Of a DNA stretch of 58,243 nt, positions 47,343-55,787 are shown piece after piece. Below the pieces are notes generated by a model. That model saw nothing but the letters and a program-made list of their open reading frames with translations, ran no database searches and had not been told where the DNA came from. The translations under genes and the position numbers were made by a program. The stretch covers positions 1 through 58,243 of the forward strand of contig CALBPF010000226.1 of NCBI GenBank assembly GCA_937899105.1. The letters are read 5' to 3'. Every line of letters starts with the position of its first letter. Positions within the stretch are counted from its first letter, which is position 1. This DNA comes from an uncultured Flammeovirgaceae bacterium. Its GTDB lineage: Bacteria > Bacteroidota > Bacteroidia > Cytophagales > Cyclobacteriaceae.

Positions 47343-48629
47343 ATGGAATCTGGTCGAAAATTTAAACAACAAGAAATGAAAAATCGGAACACATTATTTA
47401 CCGCCTTTATCGCCATGTTTTTAACCACCACAGGTTTGGTCGCCCAGGATGGTGGATTCATTTATGGTAAACTTACTACCATTGATGGTAAAACTTACGA
47501 AGGTCCGATGCGCTGGGGGAAAGAGGAAGTCTATTGGACAGATATGTTCAATGCTTCAAAAGAGCGCAACGAGAATATTGATTACTTGTCTCGTGAAGAT
47601 ATTCGGAGGCTTGAGCGTTTTTATGAACGTCGGAACTACGGTTGGGGAGATCGTATTGCAGGATGGTTTGACTCAAGATGGAACGATTCACGATGGGATA
47701 ATGATTACGTACATCAATTTAGTTGCCAGTTTGGGGAGCTTAAATCTCTACGCATGTCGGGTAGAAAATATGTGGACGTAGAACTTCAGAATGGAGACAA
47801 GTTTGAAGTGGATGGTGATGGCTATAATGATATCGGATCAGAAATAAAAATCATGGATACTGAAATTGGTGAAATGGTCTTTCGCTGGTCACGAATAGAC
47901 AAGATCGATTTCATGAAAACGCCTAATAGCCTTAATGATAAATTCGGAGAACCGCTTTACGGTACCGTGGAAACTTACGGAGGCGCCTTTACGGGCTATG
48001 TGCAATGGGACCATGATGAACGAGTAGATACGGATAAGTTAGATGGAGACACCTACGACGGAGACGTTTCTATTCAGTTTGGTAAAATAAAGTCAATTGA
48101 ACGCGATGGCAACCGATCTATCGTAGTAATGAATTCCGGTAGAGAAATGGAATTGAGAGGAAGCAACGATGTAAACTCAAGTAACCGCGGGATCATAGTC
48201 AACACAGAATTCGGTAGAGTAGATATTCCATGGCGTGAATTTAAAAGGGTGACTTTTGAAGGTAAAGCCACTAAAATGAAAAGCTACGATCAGTTCGGTA
48301 GCCAAAAAGAGTTGACAGGAGTCGTTAAAACCGTTGACGGCGATACTTTTTCAGGCAGGATAATATATGATTTGGACGAAACGTTTGATTACGAAGTGCT
48401 GCAGGGTAAGGACGACGATATTGAGTATATCATTCCTTTCAGATATATCAAATCAGTCACTCCGAAGAACTACGACAACTCAAATGTAGTATTGAAGTCC
48501 GGAGAGAAACTATTTTTAGGCGACGCACAAGATGTTTCTGACAGGAATACAGGCTTGCTGGTATTTGAAGGCAAAGGTGAGCCCAGATACCTACTTTGGA
48601 ATGATATTGACGAAGTAACCTTTAACTAA
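47343..48629 (+). CDS. Secreted triple-module protein, unrecognised family (copy 2)
   Basis: 428 residues; the ATG at 47376 (MKNRNTLFTAF) is an equally good or better start, giving a standard signal peptide ending GLVAQ. The same three modules as copy 1 follow: module 1 RWGKEEVYWTDMFNASKERN to WSRIDKIDF, module 2 VQWDHDERVDTDKLDGDTYD to WREFKRVTF, module 3 IIYDLDETFDYEVLQGKDDD to WNDIDEVTF. The central module is the most conserved between copies (over half identical by eye). The acidic D/G loops could bind calcium, which is a guess. A terminator follows. Confidence 0.8.
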   Translation: MESGRKFKQQEMKNRNTLFTAFIAMFLTTTGLVAQDGGFIYGKLTTIDGKTYEGPMRWGKEEVYWTDMFNASKERNENIDYLSREDIRRLERFYERRNYGWGDRIAGWFDSRWNDSRWDNDYVHQFSCQFGELKSLRMSGRKYVDVELQNGDKFEVDGDGYNDIGSEIKIMDTEIGEMVFRWSRIDKIDFMKTPNSLNDKFGEPLYGTVETYGGAFTGYVQWDHDERVDTDKLDGDTYDGDVSIQFGKIKSIERDGNRSIVVMNSGREMELRGSNDVNSSNRGIIVNTEFGRVDIPWREFKRVTFEGKATKMKSYDQFGSQKELTGVVKTVDGDTFSGRIIYDLDETFDYEVLQGKDDDIEYIIPFRYIKSVTPKNYDNSNVVLKSGEKLFLGDAQDVSDRNTGLLVFEGKGEPRYLLWNDIDEVTFN

Positions 48630-48666
48630 TTACTGATTACACATATAGTTTCTTCGTACTGATTAA

Positions 48667-48693
48667 GGCCACTCTGAAAGGGGTGGTCTTTTT
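48667..48693 (+). terminator. Intrinsic terminator
   Basis: GGCCACTCT pairs with GGGGTGGTC (with G-U pairs) around the loop GAAA and is followed by TTTTT. It ends the 43995-48629 gene group. Confidence 0.75.
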
Positions 48694-48808
48694 CTTTATT
48701 GATTTATAGGACCTAACCAGAATCCTTGAACTTAATAAACAATTGGATGACACCTGAAGGGCGGTTGTGAATAATTGTCCGGAGTTTCGGATTAAGGCAA
48801 GAGACTTA

Positions 48809-49582
48809 TCAGAGCCCCGACATCCACTCCTTAAAAGAAGTTACTTTCTCACGGCTGACTATGATTTCCTTGTCATAGTCTAAACGAGGGATGATCTTTA
48901 GTCTGCTGTTGGAATAAACCACTACATCGGTGATACCTTCAATGTTCATAATGAAAGTGCGATTTGCCCTGAAGAAGGACTTTGGGTCTAACAGGTCTTC
49001 AAGGTCCTCTAACTTGAAATCGATGATGAACTTTCTATTTTCATTGGTTACTAAATAGACATTCCTGCCTTCAGCATAAAAGAATTCGATTTTATCCGTG
49101 GTTATAGATTTAATATGCTCGCCGAGCTTAACCATGAATCGGTTCTTATATGTTTTTTGCTGTAGTTGGGAGAGCATTGAATTTATATCCAGTTGCTTGT
49201 TTTCTCCATTTCCCCCCAGATTAACCTTCATCTGCTCAAGCTTTTCCAGGGCTCCGGACAGATCATTAAAAGTGATAGGTTTTAGAAGGTAATCAATGCT
49301 GTTCACCTTGAAAGCATCAATCGCATATTCGTCAAAGGCGGTGATGAAAATGATTGGCTTGGTGATCTTAACATTATCAAAGATTTCGAAACTTTTGCCA
49401 TCCAGTAATTGGATGTCCATAAAAATGAGATCAACGGTATTTTGGTTTTGATCCAGCCAGGCTGAAGAGCTGGAAACAGAGTTTAGTTTTTCTGCAACTT
49501 CAATACTATCGTCATACCTTTTGAGGTAACGTTCCAGCTTTTCAGCTGCGGGCACTTCATCTTCAATAATGAGAACTTTCAT
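48809..49582 (-). CDS. LytTR-family response regulator (second system)
   Basis: 257 residues: receiver with IEDE, Asp56 in IFMDIQLLDG and YLLKPI, then a LytTR domain (about 148-257; RFMVKLGEHIKSITTDKIEF, FFRANRTFIMNIEGI). It starts 1 base after the upstream pseudokinase gene ends, in an operon of intact kinase, pseudokinase and regulator. It resembles the regulator at 46378 closely in layout, so cross-talk is possible. Confidence 0.94.
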   Translation of the reverse strand: MKVLIIEDEVPAAEKLERYLKRYDDSIEVAEKLNSVSSSSAWLDQNQNTVDLIFMDIQLLDGKSFEIFDNVKITKPIIFITAFDEYAIDAFKVNSIDYLLKPITFNDLSGALEKLEQMKVNLGGNGENKQLDINSMLSQLQQKTYKNRFMVKLGEHIKSITTDKIEFFYAEGRNVYLVTNENRKFIIDFKLEDLEDLLDPKSFFRANRTFIMNIEGITDVVVYSNSRLKIIPRLDYDKEIIVSREKVTSFKEWMSGL

Positions 49583-50644
49583 CTAATATGATTCAACTAT
49601 AGACTCTTGAATTTCTTCCAGCAAAGGTATTTTAATGTAGGCAAAATCATACGCCTTTACACTTACCACAGGTTTATCGCTGAAAAAGGAATAAGATTTC
49701 TGGATACTTTCGAACGTAGCAGTAGTTCTCTCATCTTTAATTAGCTTTTCATGTAGATGATACTGCACCACCAGGTAGTCATTTTGACTTTCATCCGGTT
49801 GAATGATTATTTCCAATGGCTGATATTCATTTATGATATTAGAGCGTACAATCATCTCCATCAGGTTAGGGAACGTACCTGGTACAATTGGCGTGTCGCT
49901 ATGCGTTTCTGAAATTTTACTTTCAAGTTTAATTCGTCCGGCGAATTGGTAGTTAAGTAAATAAACCGCATTTTTAGCCGCATTTACTTCTTGTTCCAGA
50001 GTAGACAGTTCCACTTTTCTGTTACTCAGAATGTAGCGATACACTGATGAGAGATGGTCGATGTAATCTTCTCCTTCTTCCGCGTCTCTATGGATGAGAG
50101 TGATCAGAGTTTCCAGACTTTCATAGAGCAACTGCGGATTGACTTCGTTTTTGAATTGTAATAACTCACTTTCTAATGCTTCAGTACGCAAATTCTCACT
50201 TTCCAGTAGTTGTGTGTTCTGTTTTTCAATATATATATTGCTGAAGTACATGAGGTTGTAGAGCAAGCTTGAAACGGCATAGATAGCATTAAAAATGATT
50301 AGCTGACTTTCAGCAATGCTAAAGTCATACACCCATTTAAAATAGGCGGATATTATTATAGTTATCACCAGTAGTGAAAGTCCGATCCCCGTGAGCAATT
50401 GCCAGAGAATCTGGCTTTGAGTGTTATTCTTGAAGATACGCTGGTTGAAAATGGCATTCCACCTTAGCGTTTCAGATAATATATAGACCAAAACTATACA
50501 TATGTAGACCTCTTGATTGATGAAAGTTGAACCTAACTGTTCTAGGTTGTTATTGATTAGCAAAATAAGGACGTAAACGAGCACGCCATAAAACACAGGT
50601 GTTAGAAGGCGGAAAAAGGGGTTGTGGATAAAGATCTTCTTCAT
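49583..50644 (-). CDS. LytS-like pseudokinase
   Basis: 353 residues with the same layout as the neighbouring LytS kinases: four membrane helices, a coiled segment, then the kinase region. The phosphoacceptor motif, PHFLFN in the active copy at 45350, reads NPQLLYESLETL: the His is Gln171 and the Asn is Glu. The N-box LVENAxKHN reads MIVRSNIINEY, and no GxGL motif is found. It should neither bind ATP properly nor autophosphorylate. It overlaps the intact kinase gene by 4 bases, and heterodimerisation with it as a sensor or regulator is the likely role. Confidence 0.85.
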   Translation of the reverse strand: MKKIFIHNPFFRLLTPVFYGVLVYVLILLINNNLEQLGSTFINQEVYICIVLVYILSETLRWNAIFNQRIFKNNTQSQILWQLLTGIGLSLLVITIIISAYFKWVYDFSIAESQLIIFNAIYAVSSLLYNLMYFSNIYIEKQNTQLLESENLRTEALESELLQFKNEVNPQLLYESLETLITLIHRDAEEGEDYIDHLSSVYRYILSNRKVELSTLEQEVNAAKNAVYLLNYQFAGRIKLESKISETHSDTPIVPGTFPNLMEMIVRSNIINEYQPLEIIIQPDESQNDYLVVQYHLHEKLIKDERTTATFESIQKSYSFFSDKPVVSVKAYDFAYIKIPLLEEIQESIVESY

Positions 50645-51714
50645 GCCGATTTTGCAATATTTGGTTGAATTACCGGGAGCTGAACAGTGAATTTGCCGCT
50701 ATCGTCCACTTTAATTTTTTTGTCTGTAAAGTACTTATACCGTTTTTGGATGTTATCCAGACCTACTTGAAAAGAACTTACATTCCTTGGGGTCTCTGTT
50801 TTGGTATTGGTCACTTTTATATCCGTATTGTCAATGGCGTGAATGTAAATACTTAGTGGTTTTTCATTGGTAATAATGTTATGTTTTACAGCATTTTCAA
50901 CAAGCATTTGAAGCGTTAAAGGTGGCATTTGGCTATCCATAACATTGGGAGGGAGGTTGATTTCAATTTTGAGATTATTCTCAAATCGTACCTTAAGCAA
51001 ATAGTAATATGATTTTACGAATTCAATTTCCTCGCTTAGTGAAACACATTGTTTTTGATTGTTAGCAAGAATGTACTGGTACGTCTGGGCCAGTCTTCTT
51101 ATAAAGTCTTCAGCTAAGTCCACATCTTTGAAAATTAGGGACGAAATAGTATTTAGGCAGTTGAATAGATAATGTGGACTGAGCTGACTTTTTAATGCTT
51201 CAAACTGAAGTTTAAGCTGCTTGCGCTGACTTTTTACACTCCTGATTTGCACAACGGCATACTGATTATAAGAAAAGAGTGCAAAATATATTACGTTATG
51301 GATAACCACCCCTACAACTGTGAGGATCTCCAATTTCAGTAAAGTGTCGTAATATGAGGTAAAGAGGCTACTGATTAGAAACATTGAAAAAATCCGACCC
51401 ATAGCATAAATAAGTAAAATAGCTATTAGGCTATCGGTAATTATTCCGATAATAAGTCTACCCGATAAATTTTTTGCCCAGGGCAAAAGCTTATCTAATA
51501 GTTTATCTAACCAGAAAATAGAAAGACCTATTGAGTTTGCTGTAAATATTCCGGCCAGAAGATAATTGAAATTACTGTCACTTGATGGAAAAATACCTTT
51601 CTCGCTGTAATAGAGATAGGTATAAAAAAGAATACCAATAGCGGTGGTAATGATGAGTCCTAACCAGAACTTTCTCATGGTGTGCTTTAGGAATATATTG
51701 AGTTTGCTGGCCAT
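50641..51714 (-). CDS. LytS-type sensor histidine kinase (second system)
   Basis: 357 residues: four membrane helices (about 15-150), then QLSPHYLFNCLN (His181), LVENAVKHNI N-box and QVGLDNIQKRY, all intact. It is the first gene of the kinase-pseudokinase-regulator operon. The gene starts 66 bases after the SDYY-repeat protein gene would end on the same strand, so that gene may lie in the same transcript. Confidence 0.92.
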   Translation of the reverse strand: MASKLNIFLKHTMRKFWLGLIITTAIGILFYTYLYYSEKGIFPSSDSNFNYLLAGIFTANSIGLSIFWLDKLLDKLLPWAKNLSGRLIIGIITDSLIAILLIYAMGRIFSMFLISSLFTSYYDTLLKLEILTVVGVVIHNVIYFALFSYNQYAVVQIRSVKSQRKQLKLQFEALKSQLSPHYLFNCLNTISSLIFKDVDLAEDFIRRLAQTYQYILANNQKQCVSLSEEIEFVKSYYYLLKVRFENNLKIEINLPPNVMDSQMPPLTLQMLVENAVKHNIITNEKPLSIYIHAIDNTDIKVTNTKTETPRNVSSFQVGLDNIQKRYKYFTDKKIKVDDSGKFTVQLPVIQPNIAKSA

Positions 51715-51780
51715 GTAAGCCTCAATCTAATCAAAAGTGAGATTAAATTGAAGCTTATAATGACGGTTAGTAATTCTGAA

Positions 51781-53301
51781 TTAGTCGATGGCCCTAATCG
51801 CCCTGCCATAGTAAGTATCCGAACGAATCTGATCTGCTGCGGATCGATAAGCTTTTCTCAAATCGCTATCATCTGACTTCCTCACATGAGGTGCTAGTTC
51901 CTGTAATGCCTGAGATTTATAATAATCAGAGTCCATGTCCTCTACGGATTTGATCAGCGCCAGTACTGTAAATTTACTCAGGTCATCTCTGCTTGCCGCC
52001 TTCTTAAGTATGGATGAGGCATAGTGCGAGGAATTAATATCTCCAACGGCCTCCATTAGCCGCTCGGCTGCTTCGTCATCCAAGTCTTGCTCTTCAAGCA
52101 TTTTACTTAAAATAGAAGAAGCGTAATGATCCGAACTCATTTTATCATCAACCAGAATAATGATTTTTTTCTGCACATCGTTGTCTAATTCGTTGTCCAG
52201 CAAACTTGAGAATACACTGGCCATGTAGTAGTCTGAACTCACATCAGAAATGGCTTCAATCAGCTCTTCAAAAGACTCTGAACTCAGATTATCAAGGTCC
52301 ATTGCTTTTTTCAATATCTGAGATTGATAATAGTCTGAGCTGATGTCTTTTGTAGTTTCGATAATTTCCGCAATCATGGGGCCATCCAGTTTCTCAAGCT
52401 CTAATACTTCAGAAAGTAAAGAAGCCTGATAGTAATCGGAGTCAATATCTCTGCTTGCTTCCATTATTTTTACCAGGGTGGTTGCCGTTGGCGTGTATCT
52501 TTCGAGCGATTTCTTTAAGACCACGGTGGCGTAATAATCGCTGCTTATGTTTCTTACAGCGCTAAAATAAGCCTCGGCTGTTTTTTCTTGTTTTAAAAAT
52601 TTGCTGCTGTTATCTTTTAACATTTGGGCAAGGTAGTAATCAGAGCTTATTTCATCCGATAGCTCTTCTATGGATTTTGCAAGTTGATTAACGGTTAGTT
52701 CGTCCTTATCAAGTAATAATTTTCCATAAATTGAACGCACATAATCCGATTCTAACCTGGATACTTCGTCAAGTACAGCATCCACGCCGCCCTTCTTGAA
52801 GTAACGGTTTACCCTGCTTTCAGCTGCAAAACCGGTTGATCTGACTACATCGGGAAGTATTTCTGCTAACCATTCTTTACCATCGGGATTCCACTCTACC
52901 TCTTTACGCCCTTCATAGTATTGTCTTTTCAGCGTTCCCCCCCGTGGTTCAATTACTATTGCCCGCTTACTGCCAAAAGTAGTTTTGCTAATTTCAAGAT
53001 AACCCCCGGGAGAGATACTGGTTACATCCGTATCCGTGTCATTAATCTCAATATCACCCTTGTATTCGATGTTAAAATTGTTTCCTAAGCTGGAACGCGT
53101 TGAGCGATAAACGTTTTTGTCACTCAATATTACTCTGCTATTCTTGTTCTTGTCCTTGATTACAGTGCGCTGACCAGACGCTTCAGGTGAGAATAAAACC
53201 ACAGTAGAGAAGAGAACTAAAAAAGCAACAAACTTTGACCATTTACCTGTTGTTTTTGCATTGTTGTTATGTTGACCTTGGAAATACATATCAATTATCA
53301 T
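51781..53301 (-). CDS. Secreted or anchored protein with about ten SDYY helical repeats
   Basis: 506 residues. A hydrophobic segment (about 25-44, ending ASGQ) serves as signal peptide or anchor; MYFQG at codon 5 is an alternative start. A beta-rich part follows (about 45-150). From about 165 the chain is a helical solenoid of about ten repeats near 33-36 residues, each marked by [IVM]-x-S-[DS]-x-Y-x(3)-[IVL]-[LF] (ISSDYYATVVLKKSL, IDSDYYQASLLSEVL, VSSDYYMASVFSSLL, MSSDHYASSILSKML). HEAT-like repeats with a similar marker occur in some BlaR1/M56 and anti-sigma-like proteins, which suggests protein binding. It is first in the possible operon with the second LytS/LytTR system. Confidence 0.8.
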   Translation of the reverse strand: MIIDMYFQGQHNNNAKTTGKWSKFVAFLVLFSTVVLFSPEASGQRTVIKDKNKNSRVILSDKNVYRSTRSSLGNNFNIEYKGDIEINDTDTDVTSISPGGYLEISKTTFGSKRAIVIEPRGGTLKRQYYEGRKEVEWNPDGKEWLAEILPDVVRSTGFAAESRVNRYFKKGGVDAVLDEVSRLESDYVRSIYGKLLLDKDELTVNQLAKSIEELSDEISSDYYLAQMLKDNSSKFLKQEKTAEAYFSAVRNISSDYYATVVLKKSLERYTPTATTLVKIMEASRDIDSDYYQASLLSEVLELEKLDGPMIAEIIETTKDISSDYYQSQILKKAMDLDNLSSESFEELIEAISDVSSDYYMASVFSSLLDNELDNDVQKKIIILVDDKMSSDHYASSILSKMLEEQDLDDEAAERLMEAVGDINSSHYASSILKKAASRDDLSKFTVLALIKSVEDMDSDYYKSQALQELAPHVRKSDDSDLRKAYRSAADQIRSDTYYGRAIRAID

Positions 53302-53368
53302 TTGAGTACTGCTTTATTACACTACAATAATCCTCGCTTTGTTGCGCATATTATAATGAGATGTACTC

Positions 53369-53397
53369 AACCGTAGGAGCAGTGTAGTGAACTGTAG
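53369..53397 (-). promoter_or_regulatory. LytTR-type direct repeat upstream of the SDYY gene
   Basis: On the minus strand CTACAGTTCA (from 53397) and CTACGGTTGA (from 53376) are offset by exactly 21 bases. Both contain ACVGTTVR, the core of AgrA/LytTR half-sites, with the spacing known for that family. The downstream half-site is 68 bases from the start codon. Confidence 0.65.
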
Positions 53398-53550
53398 CTA
53401 AAATTATATCTGAAGGACCGACCAAACTGGTGTCGATAAAGATTATTTTATTTCTTCAGCTTTTCAGTTTGAATAGCTATGAACTCGGGTAAGTAATTGG
53501 GTTACGTCCTTTGGAGACAGGTTAGTTATTGTAAAGGCATAACTTCTTTC

Positions 53551-53945
53551 CTAGGGCAATGCACCTGGGAGCGTAAGTCTTCTCCCTAGATTCCGATCTA
53601 ACCGGCGGTGAAGTTTATAGCCCACTGTTCCATCCGGGAAGTAAATGCCCCGTTTTCATTTCTTACCAATCGTTTGCCATTTGGCAATTTACTAACCTTG
53701 GTATCTTATTATAATCTGTAAATGATGCGGAACTTAATTCCAATAAATGAAAGTCACTATTAGGTATTAAATCCTGTGGGTTTCCTTGAAAAATATCGTA
53801 AGCTGCAAGATTGGATTCAAATACAATGCTGATTGGAAAATTGAAAACCGGATTAGCACATCAATGCCATCTCCATTTCCAACTAATCCATCATCCTACG
53901 AGCAAGACTCAAATACTAAAACTGCAAAAAATAAAAGATGAAGTC
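53551..53945 (-). pseudogene. Relic of a lipoprotein gene with stop and frameshifts
   Basis: On the minus strand pieces of one protein appear in changing frames: a lipoprotein signal (LLFFAVLVFESCS) broken by TAG, DDGLVGNGDGIDVLIR, then shifted to FNFPISIVFESNLAAYDIFQ and NPQDLIPNSDFHLLELSSAS, shifted to KLPNGKRLVRNENG, and shifted again to IYFPDGTVGYKLHRRLD before a stop at 53551. The pieces join smoothly as a small secreted lipoprotein of a type common in Bacteroidota (about 125 residues). No start codon remains. The role is unknown. Confidence 0.65.
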
Positions 53946-54156
53946 GGCCCCGCTGGTTTATAAGTAACGACACGTTCGGACAGATCGGATTTTCAATCGT
54001 AGGTTGATTTTAGGATTGGGGAAAGTGAAGCGCAAGTAGGATTACAGAAGCGCTGGTCGAAGGTATTTAATTTTTGTTTAGTAACATTTTTTCCTTTGCA
54101 AGTGTCACTCTTATTTGATAAAAATAGTCTAAATAAAATAAAGCTTATTTAAGTGA

Positions 54157-54969
54157 ATGAAAGGATTGAATAAGAAAGTCGAACAAGCTCTTCGAGGCGA
54201 GAAAAACGTGTTGGAGTTTGTTGTTGAAGAAGTTAAAGACCTTGTATACAATCTTTCACTTAAAATGCTGCTTTTCCCTGAAGATGCTCAGGACGCTACC
54301 CAGGAAATACTAGTAAGAATGATAACCCACCTTAATACATTTCAAGGGAAGAGTTCCTTCGAAACCTGGGTATACAGGATTGCCACTAACTATTTGATTA
54401 CCGAACAGTCAAGAAAAACCTATCAGGCGAAAAGAATTTCATTCGATGAATATGCTCATCAAATTGATAAAGGGCAATCGGATAAAATCATGTATGCAGG
54501 TAATGAGGGCGAGATTAACTTATTAGAGGAGGAGGTAAAAGTCAGTTGTACGCATGGATTGTTGCATTGCCTCAACTCTACCAACCGGTTGATTTATATA
54601 CTTGGGGATGTACTGGATTTTAACAGTACAGAAGCTGCGAAAATTCTTGAAATCACACCATCCAGTTTTAGAAAACAACTATCTCGTTCCCGAGGGCGAA
54701 TAAAGAACTTCCTTACAGCAAAATGTGGGCTGGTTAACACAAACAATTCTTGCCGCTGTAAGCGAAAAATTGATTTTCTTGTCGATCAAGAAATGATAAA
54801 TTCTAGTGCATTGCGGTTCGCGGTCTATACTGAGAGAAGTATTGACTTGATGAATAAGATCGACTCACTGGATAAAACGTTAAGTGTTTTTAGGTCTGTT
54901 CCGGTCCTTAATGCTCCGAAGGAGGTTATGATGGAGGTAAAGCAAATGATTAAATCAACAACATTTTAA
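54157..54969 (+). CDS. ECF-like sigma factor with Cys-rich C-terminal extension
   Basis: 270 residues. Region 2 (about 25-95: FPEDAQDATQEILVRMITHL, FETWVYRIATNYLI) and region 4 (about 130-185: EAAKILEITPSSFRKQLSRS) are clear. A C-terminal extension of about 80 residues follows, with KCGLVNTNNSCRCKRKI, whose three Cys could hold a metal or sense redox state. Such extensions replace anti-sigma factors in some ECF groups, often next to SnoaL-like genes, as here: the SnoaL gene starts 3 bases after this one ends. Confidence 0.88.
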   Translation: MKGLNKKVEQALRGEKNVLEFVVEEVKDLVYNLSLKMLLFPEDAQDATQEILVRMITHLNTFQGKSSFETWVYRIATNYLITEQSRKTYQAKRISFDEYAHQIDKGQSDKIMYAGNEGEINLLEEEVKVSCTHGLLHCLNSTNRLIYILGDVLDFNSTEAAKILEITPSSFRKQLSRSRGRIKNFLTAKCGLVNTNNSCRCKRKIDFLVDQEMINSSALRFAVYTERSIDLMNKIDSLDKTLSVFRSVPVLNAPKEVMMEVKQMIKSTTF

Positions 54970-54972
54970 AGT

Positions 54973-55365
54973 ATGAAGGAAATAGTAGAACTATATGTCT
55001 CAATTTGGAATTCGAACTGCATTGCTGATTTGGAAGAAGCTTTCAGTAAAAAATCAAAATATTGGGATTCTACACAAGAAGGTGGTGCAATAGACCTATT
55101 AACTGGCTCGATAACTGCCACGCATCAGGCGTTTTCTGATATTTTGTTTCAAATTGTTTCTTTGAATACGAGTAGTGAAAATCAGTTCTTTTTGGAATGG
55201 CAAATGACTGCTACTAACACCGGCGAATTTTTTGGTTATTCGCCAACCGGGAAAAGAATTGAAGTACAAGGGCTGGATTCCATAAAATTTGAGTCAAATA
55301 GAATTATTGAAATTAAAAGCTTCTATGACAGTAGCTTGTTTGGCCAACAATTAGGACTTCAATGA
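54973..55365 (+). CDS. SnoaL/NTF2-like protein
   Basis: 130 residues of the NTF2-like alpha-beta cone: the helical start VELYVSIWNSNCIADLEEAF, then LEWQMTATNTGEFFGYSPTG and VQGLDSIKFESNRIIEIKSF, the SnoaL ester-cyclase-like pattern. Its ligand is unknown. It is the second gene of a three-gene operon; its stop overlaps the next ATG (ATGA). NTF2-like domains in or near ECF sigma genes often regulate the sigma factor, so that role fits. Confidence 0.85.
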   Translation: MKEIVELYVSIWNSNCIADLEEAFSKKSKYWDSTQEGGAIDLLTGSITATHQAFSDILFQIVSLNTSSENQFFLEWQMTATNTGEFFGYSPTGKRIEVQGLDSIKFESNRIIEIKSFYDSSLFGQQLGLQ

Positions 55366-55754
55366 AAAAAGTTGCTATTCCTGAGAAGATGCAAAAGTTC
55401 TATGGAACCGGAACTATGTTGCATCCGGATAAAGAAATGATTAAAGAAATCCCAGCTGGCCAGGTTACCACTATTGACGCTCTATGTCGCAAGTTGGCCT
55501 ATGATCATAATACGGACGTAACATGTCCTATGCGAACAAATAATTTTATTAAAGCTGTTACTGAGACTTATTCTGATGGCAGTAGATCCATTCCTTTCTG
55601 GAGGGTCATTCGTAAAAACCACCAGCTAATCAACTCACATTCCACAGAACTGTGTGCCGAAAACCTTAAAAAGGAGGGGTTTCAGGTAAATAAAAACAAT
55701 AAAGGAGAGTTCGAGGAGCTTAACGTTGAAAAAAGGCTGTTTACTTTTTTGTAG
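55362..55754 (+). CDS. MGMT-like (alkyltransferase-like) protein without catalytic Cys
   Basis: 130 residues resembling the DNA-binding domain of O6-alkylguanine-DNA alkyltransferase: IPAGQVTTIDALCRKLA is the helix-turn-helix start, and IPFWRVIRKNHQLINS stands where active enzymes read IPCHRVI. The acceptor Cys is Trp-adjacent Phe here, so it cannot accept alkyl groups and would behave like an ATL protein that flags damage. A second Cys in DVTCPMRTNNF is family-typical for this Bacteroidota subgroup. Third gene of the sigma-SnoaL operon. Confidence 0.82.
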   Translation: MKKVAIPEKMQKFYGTGTMLHPDKEMIKEIPAGQVTTIDALCRKLAYDHNTDVTCPMRTNNFIKAVTETYSDGSRSIPFWRVIRKNHQLINSHSTELCAENLKKEGFQVNKNNKGEFEELNVEKRLFTFL

Positions 55755-55787
55755 CTATCGATTGCCACGTTGTTGAGACGCATTCAC

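Larger units (their letters stand above)
53302..54156. other. Intergenic stretch with regulatory repeats and a gene relic
   Basis: 855 bases without an intact gene. 53369-53397 holds a LytTR-type repeat for the SDYY gene, 53551-53945 a decayed lipoprotein gene on the minus strand, and 53946-54156 the AT-rich leader of the sigma-factor operon, in which I see nothing more. Confidence 0.6.
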
